A DNA stretch of 64,000 bases, taken from positions 1 through 64,000 of the forward strand of contig NZ_JAMOHZ010000004.1 of NCBI RefSeq assembly GCF_024448715.1, written 5' to 3'. Below the pieces are notes generated by a model, which made no database searches, was not told the DNA's origin, and was given only the letters and a program-made list of their open reading frames with translations. Below, piece by piece: positions 60,869 to 64,000 of this stretch (position 1 is the stretch's first letter; each line of letters begins with the position of its first letter). Position numbers and translations under genes: made by a program. This DNA comes from Stutzerimonas stutzeri. GTDB taxonomy: Bacteria > Pseudomonadota > Gammaproteobacteria > Pseudomonadales > Pseudomonadaceae.

Positions 60869-61191
60869 AACTGCCGCGGCGAATGGGTGGGGACCCCGCA
60901 CATTCATCGCGCCCGCCTGCCAGGCATTCCTAGGGTGGGCCGGGCGGCGCTCCGCTTCAGCCCACCGAAACTTGGCGCCGAGCCAGTCAATACGCCAGAG
61001 CAGAACGTCTCCAGGCCCATGCCGGAGGATATCGCCTCTCGGTAGCGAAACACCTTCGGTGGGCTAAAGCCCACCTACAGCGCTAAGGACACAGGAAACA
61101 CAAGGCGGCTCGCCGGAACTATACGCAGCGCGCCGAGCACCAATCTCTGTGCCGGTATGGCCCGGCGCGCATACGCATTCTCGGAGGCAAT
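60869..61191. other. Intergenic region with REP pair
   Basis: A 323-base spacer holding the expanded and short REP elements (60930-61077). Outside them only the ribosome-site region GGAGGCAAT of the next gene is evident. Confidence 0.55.
60931..61077. repeat. REP pair, expanded and short
   Basis: An intact expanded copy lies at 60931-60966: TAGGGTGGGC, then CGGGCGGCGCTCCGC at 60941-60955, then TTCAGCCCACC. An inverted short copy (GGTGGGCTAAAGCCCACCTAC, one base missing) lies at 61058-61077. Confidence 0.85.
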
Positions 61192-61446
61192 GTGGATTGG
61201 ATCGACCTGCTGCAATGGCCGGCAATGGTGGTCACGGTTCTAGCGGCGTGGCTGATCGGCTCGCTGAAGCCGGGCCGACGTACGGTGGGCTTCTGGTGCT
61301 TTCTGCTGAGCAACCTGCTCTGGGTGATTTGGGGTTGGCACGCCGAGGCGTGGGCGCTGATTACGCTGCAGGTGTGTCTGGCAGCAATGAATATTCGCGG
61401 TGTGAAGAAGAACGATCACCCCGCAGAAGCCGAAGCCAGTGCCTGA
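61192..61446 (+). CDS. Small membrane protein next to the cox genes
   Basis: An 84-residue protein with three hydrophobic segments (LLQWPAMVVTVLAAWLIG, VGFWCFLLSNLLWVIWGW, LITLQVCLAAMNIRGV) and a charged C-terminal tail. GTG at 61192 is the start; GGAGG lies before it. A small gene of this kind beside coxB is seen in pseudomonads, but I do not recognise a function. Confidence 0.7.
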   Translation: MDWIDLLQWPAMVVTVLAAWLIGSLKPGRRTVGFWCFLLSNLLWVIWGWHAEAWALITLQVCLAAMNIRGVKKNDHPAEAEASA

Positions 61447-61672
61447 ACCCGATGGAGAATCTGACGAAATTGCCAGTCCGGGATCGCTGTCTATACTCCG
61501 ATCGTAAGCGTACCGATTGAATCCGACTGTCCATGCAAAGCGAAGCCTGGCAACCAGGAATTGGGGGGAGCCAGATCGGAGCCTGATCAGGTCGTTGATG
61601 CGAGGGTGTTGCTCGTTCCCGACCGGACCGAAGCAGTCGGCGGGATAACAAGAACCATAAGGGGAACCCGCA

Positions 61673-62806
61673 ATGTCGCGACATCCACGAGTCTGGATGG
61701 GGATTGGGCTGTGGTCGCTATTCAGTCAGGCCCAGGCGGCCTGGGACGTGAATATGCGCTCCGGTGCCACAGAAGTCAGTCGCTCCGTTTTCGATCTGCA
61801 CATGACCATCTTCTGGATCTGCGTGATCATCGGCGTGCTGGTGTTCGCGGTGATGTTCTGGTCGATGTTCGCTCACCGCCGCTCCAAGCGGCTGGAGTCG
61901 GCGCACTTCCACGAGAACACCAAGGTCGAGGTGCTCTGGACCATTATTCCGCTGCTGATCCTCGTCGGCATGGCAGTGCCAGCGACCCGTACGCTGATCC
62001 ACATCTACGACGCGTCCGAATCGGACGTCGATATCCAGGTCACCGGCTATCAGTGGAAGTGGCACTACAAATACCTGGGCGAGGATGTCGAATTCTTCAG
62101 CAACCTCACCACGCCGCGCGACCAGATCAACAATCTTGCGCCCAAGGGTGAGCACTACCTGCTTGAGGTAGATCAACCGCTGGTGATTCCGGTCGGCGCC
62201 AAGGTGCGCTTCCTGATCACCTCGGCGGACGTCATTCATTCCTGGTGGGTGCCAGACCTGGCAGTGAAAAAGGACGCGATCCCCGGCTTCATCAACGAAT
62301 CCTGGACCCGCATCGACGAGCCCGGCATCTACCGCGGCCAGTGCACCGAACTGTGCGGCAAGGACCACGGCTTCATGCCGGTGGTCGTGGATGTGAAGTC
62401 GCAGGAAGACTACGCCGCCTGGTTGGGCGAGAAGAAGGCCGAGGCGGCCAAACTCGCCGAGCTGACCAGCAAGGAATGGACGCTCGAAGAGCTGGTCGCC
62501 CGCGGCGAGACGGTTTACCAGACCAACTGCGCGTCCTGCCACCAGCCGACCGGTGAAGGCCTGCCGCCGATGTTCCCGGCGCTTAAAGGCTCGCCTATCG
62601 CCACTGGCGAGGCGGAAAACCACCTGAGTATCGTCGTCAAAGGTTCGCCGGGTACCGCGATGCCAGCCTTCGGGCCTCAGCTGTCGGAGGTCGACCTCGC
62701 TGCCGTGGTGACCTACGAACGTAACGCGTGGGGCAACGACAAGGGCGACATGGTCACGCCGAAAGACGTGCTCGTCTTCAAACAGGCCGAAGAAGCCACC
62801 CAGTAA
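61673..62806 (+). CDS. coxB: Cytochrome c oxidase subunit II with fused cytochrome c
   Basis: Subunit II of the aa3-type terminal oxidase. The 377-residue product has a signal sequence, two membrane helices (FDLHMTIFWICVIIGVLVF, EVLWTIIPLLILVGMAVP), and the CuA site including HSWWVPDL and QCTELCGKDHGFMPV. A C-terminal cytochrome c domain has heme motif CASCH at residues 286-290 and a Met in GTAMPAFG. This CoxB-cytochrome c fusion is the caa3 form. The subunit I gene follows after 12 bases. Confidence 0.96.
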   Translation: MSRHPRVWMGIGLWSLFSQAQAAWDVNMRSGATEVSRSVFDLHMTIFWICVIIGVLVFAVMFWSMFAHRRSKRLESAHFHENTKVEVLWTIIPLLILVGMAVPATRTLIHIYDASESDVDIQVTGYQWKWHYKYLGEDVEFFSNLTTPRDQINNLAPKGEHYLLEVDQPLVIPVGAKVRFLITSADVIHSWWVPDLAVKKDAIPGFINESWTRIDEPGIYRGQCTELCGKDHGFMPVVVDVKSQEDYAAWLGEKKAEAAKLAELTSKEWTLEELVARGETVYQTNCASCHQPTGEGLPPMFPALKGSPIATGEAENHLSIVVKGSPGTAMPAFGPQLSEVDLAAVVTYERNAWGNDKGDMVTPKDVLVFKQAEEATQ

Positions 62807-62818
62807 GAGGATCAGGCG

Positions 62819-64000
62819 ATGAGTGCAGTGATCGACGATCATGGTCATGTCGGGCATGACCATCACCACGGCCCAGCCAAGGGCCTCATGCGCTGGGTGC
62901 TGACGACCAACCACAAGGACATCGGTTCGATGTACCTATGGTTCAGCTTCTGCGCCTTCTTGCTGGGCGGTTCGATGGCCATGGTCATCCGCGCCGAATT
63001 GTTCCAGCCGGGCCTGCAAATCGTGCAGCCGGAATTCTTCAACCAGATGACCACGATGCATGGCCTGATAATGGTCTTCGGCGCGGTGATGCCAGCCTTC
63101 GTCGGCCTGGCCAACTGGATGATTCCGCTGATGATCGGCGCGCCGGACATGGCCTTGCCGCGGATGAACAACTTCAGCTTCTGGCTGCTACCGGCAGCTT
63201 TCACCCTGCTGGTTAGCACCTTGTTCATGGAGGGTGGCGGGCCCAACTTCGGCTGGACTTTCTATGCGCCGTTGTCGACCACGTATGCGCCTGAGTCGGT
63301 GACCTTTTTCATCTTCGCCATCCACCTGATGGGCATCAGCTCGATCATGGGCGCGATCAACGTGGTCGCCACCATCCTCAACCTGCGCGCGCCGGGCATG
63401 ACGTTGATGAAGATGCCGCTGTTCGTCTGGACCTGGCTGATTACCGCCTTCCTGCTGATCGCAGTGATGCCAGTGCTGGCCGGTGTGGTAACGATGATGC
63501 TGATGGACATCCATTTCGGCACCAGTTTCTTCAGTGCGGCGGGCGGTGGCGACCCGGTGCTGTTCCAGCACGTGTTCTGGTTCTTCGGCCATCCCGAGGT
63601 GTACATCATGATCCTGCCGGCGTTCGGCGCCGTCAGCTCGATCATTCCGGCGTTCTCGCGCAAGCCGCTGTTTGGCTACACCTCGATGGTCTACGCCACC
63701 GGCGCTATCGCCTTCCTCTCGTTCATCGTCTGGTCGCACCACATGTTCACCGTCGGCATCCCGCTGACCGGCGAGCTGTTCTTCATGTACGCGACCATGC
63801 TGATTGCAGTGCCGACCGGGGTGAAGGTGTTCAACTGGGTCTCGACCATGTGGCGTGGCTCGTTGACCTTCGAGACGCCGATGCTGTTCGCCGTGGCCTT
63901 CGTCATCCTGTTCAGCATCGGCGGCTTCTCCGGGTTGATGCTGGCCATCGCCCCGGCGGACTTCCAGTACCACGACACCTATTTCGTGGTGGCGCACTTC
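62819..64000 (+). CDS. coxA: Cytochrome c oxidase subunit I (partial, cut by window end)
   Basis: Catalytic subunit of the aa3/caa3 oxidase. Only the first 394 codons are inside the window. It starts MSAVIDDHGHVGHDHHHG, a His-rich leader. It continues with the core: LTTNHKDIGSMYLWF, the low-spin heme His in MTTMHGLIMVFG, the CuB ligands in FWFFGHPEVYIMILP with the Tyr crosslink partner, and VWSHHMFTVG. The frame is open to position 64000. Confidence 0.96.
   Translation, partial: MSAVIDDHGHVGHDHHHGPAKGLMRWVLTTNHKDIGSMYLWFSFCAFLLGGSMAMVIRAELFQPGLQIVQPEFFNQMTTMHGLIMVFGAVMPAFVGLANWMIPLMIGAPDMALPRMNNFSFWLLPAAFTLLVSTLFMEGGGPNFGWTFYAPLSTTYAPESVTFFIFAIHLMGISSIMGAINVVATILNLRAPGMTLMKMPLFVWTWLITAFLLIAVMPVLAGVVTMMLMDIHFGTSFFSAAGGGDPVLFQHVFWFFGHPEVYIMILPAFGAVSSIIPAFSRKPLFGYTSMVYATGAIAFLSFIVWSHHMFTVGIPLTGELFFMYATMLIAVPTGVKVFNWVSTMWRGSLTFETPMLFAVAFVILFSIGGFSGLMLAIAPADFQYHDTYFVVAHF

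Noticed and set aside
62863..63997. Minus-strand frames over coxA
   Set aside because: Antisense to intact subunit I sequence with all heme and copper ligands.

Overview
The window is high-GC chromosomal DNA from a gammaproteobacterium of the Pseudomonas lineage, most likely the Pseudomonas stutzeri (Stutzerimonas) group. The evidence is gene order and product type: dprA-tsaC-qor-hemF-aroE, divergent trpBA/trpI, the sulfate block cysA-cysW-cysT-sbp with a DUF2292 gene, and prlC followed later by a PA0069-type radical SAM gene and coxB-coxA. All of these match the near-origin region of P. aeruginosa. A 689-residue trehalose synthase of the P. stutzeri type sits among them. Species assignment is inference from memory of gene content; no search was run.

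Layout. Positions 1-4764 hold DNA uptake, tRNA modification, heme and shikimate genes. Positions 4781-14893 hold envelope and stress genes, the trehalose synthase, a cupin/AraC pair, a second quinone oxidoreductase and a hybrid histidine kinase. Positions 15270-17030 are a visibly AT-rich island with a damaged two-gene cassette. The first gene carries a one-base frameshift in an A6 run. The second is split by a 545-bp internal inversion; reversing it in silico restores one 269-residue reading frame. Next come a DUF1993 gene, a tandem GGGGACAG-type repeat, an autotransporter-like protein and an ABC exporter. Positions 21983-39434 are sprinkled with REP palindromes around one REP-associated tyrosine transposase (RAYT), between genes for stress proteins, tryptophan synthase and its regulator, and a glycan cluster.

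The glycan cluster (30187-37272) places galE divergent from a tightly overlapping operon: glycosyltransferase, UDP-galactopyranose mutase, GH1-like protein, ABC exporter and a KTSC protein. This looks like synthesis and export of a galactofuranose-containing product. Then come dodecin, a CPA1 antiporter, an LLM flavoenzyme, two paralogous lipoproteins, a lipoprotein metallopeptidase and two ferritin-like genes with a strong terminator. The sulfate uptake block follows (44856-49072), then metabolic and regulatory genes (49309-56397).

The right end (56531-64000) holds prlC, a YheV-like zinc ribbon gene, a DUF1835 gene, a radical SAM gene with a perfect LexA-type box just upstream, a small membrane protein, coxB, and coxA cut by the window edge.

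The most unusual features are the inverted and frameshifted AT-rich cassette, an expanded REP form carrying a 15-nt insert between its arms, and the galactofuranose-type export cluster.
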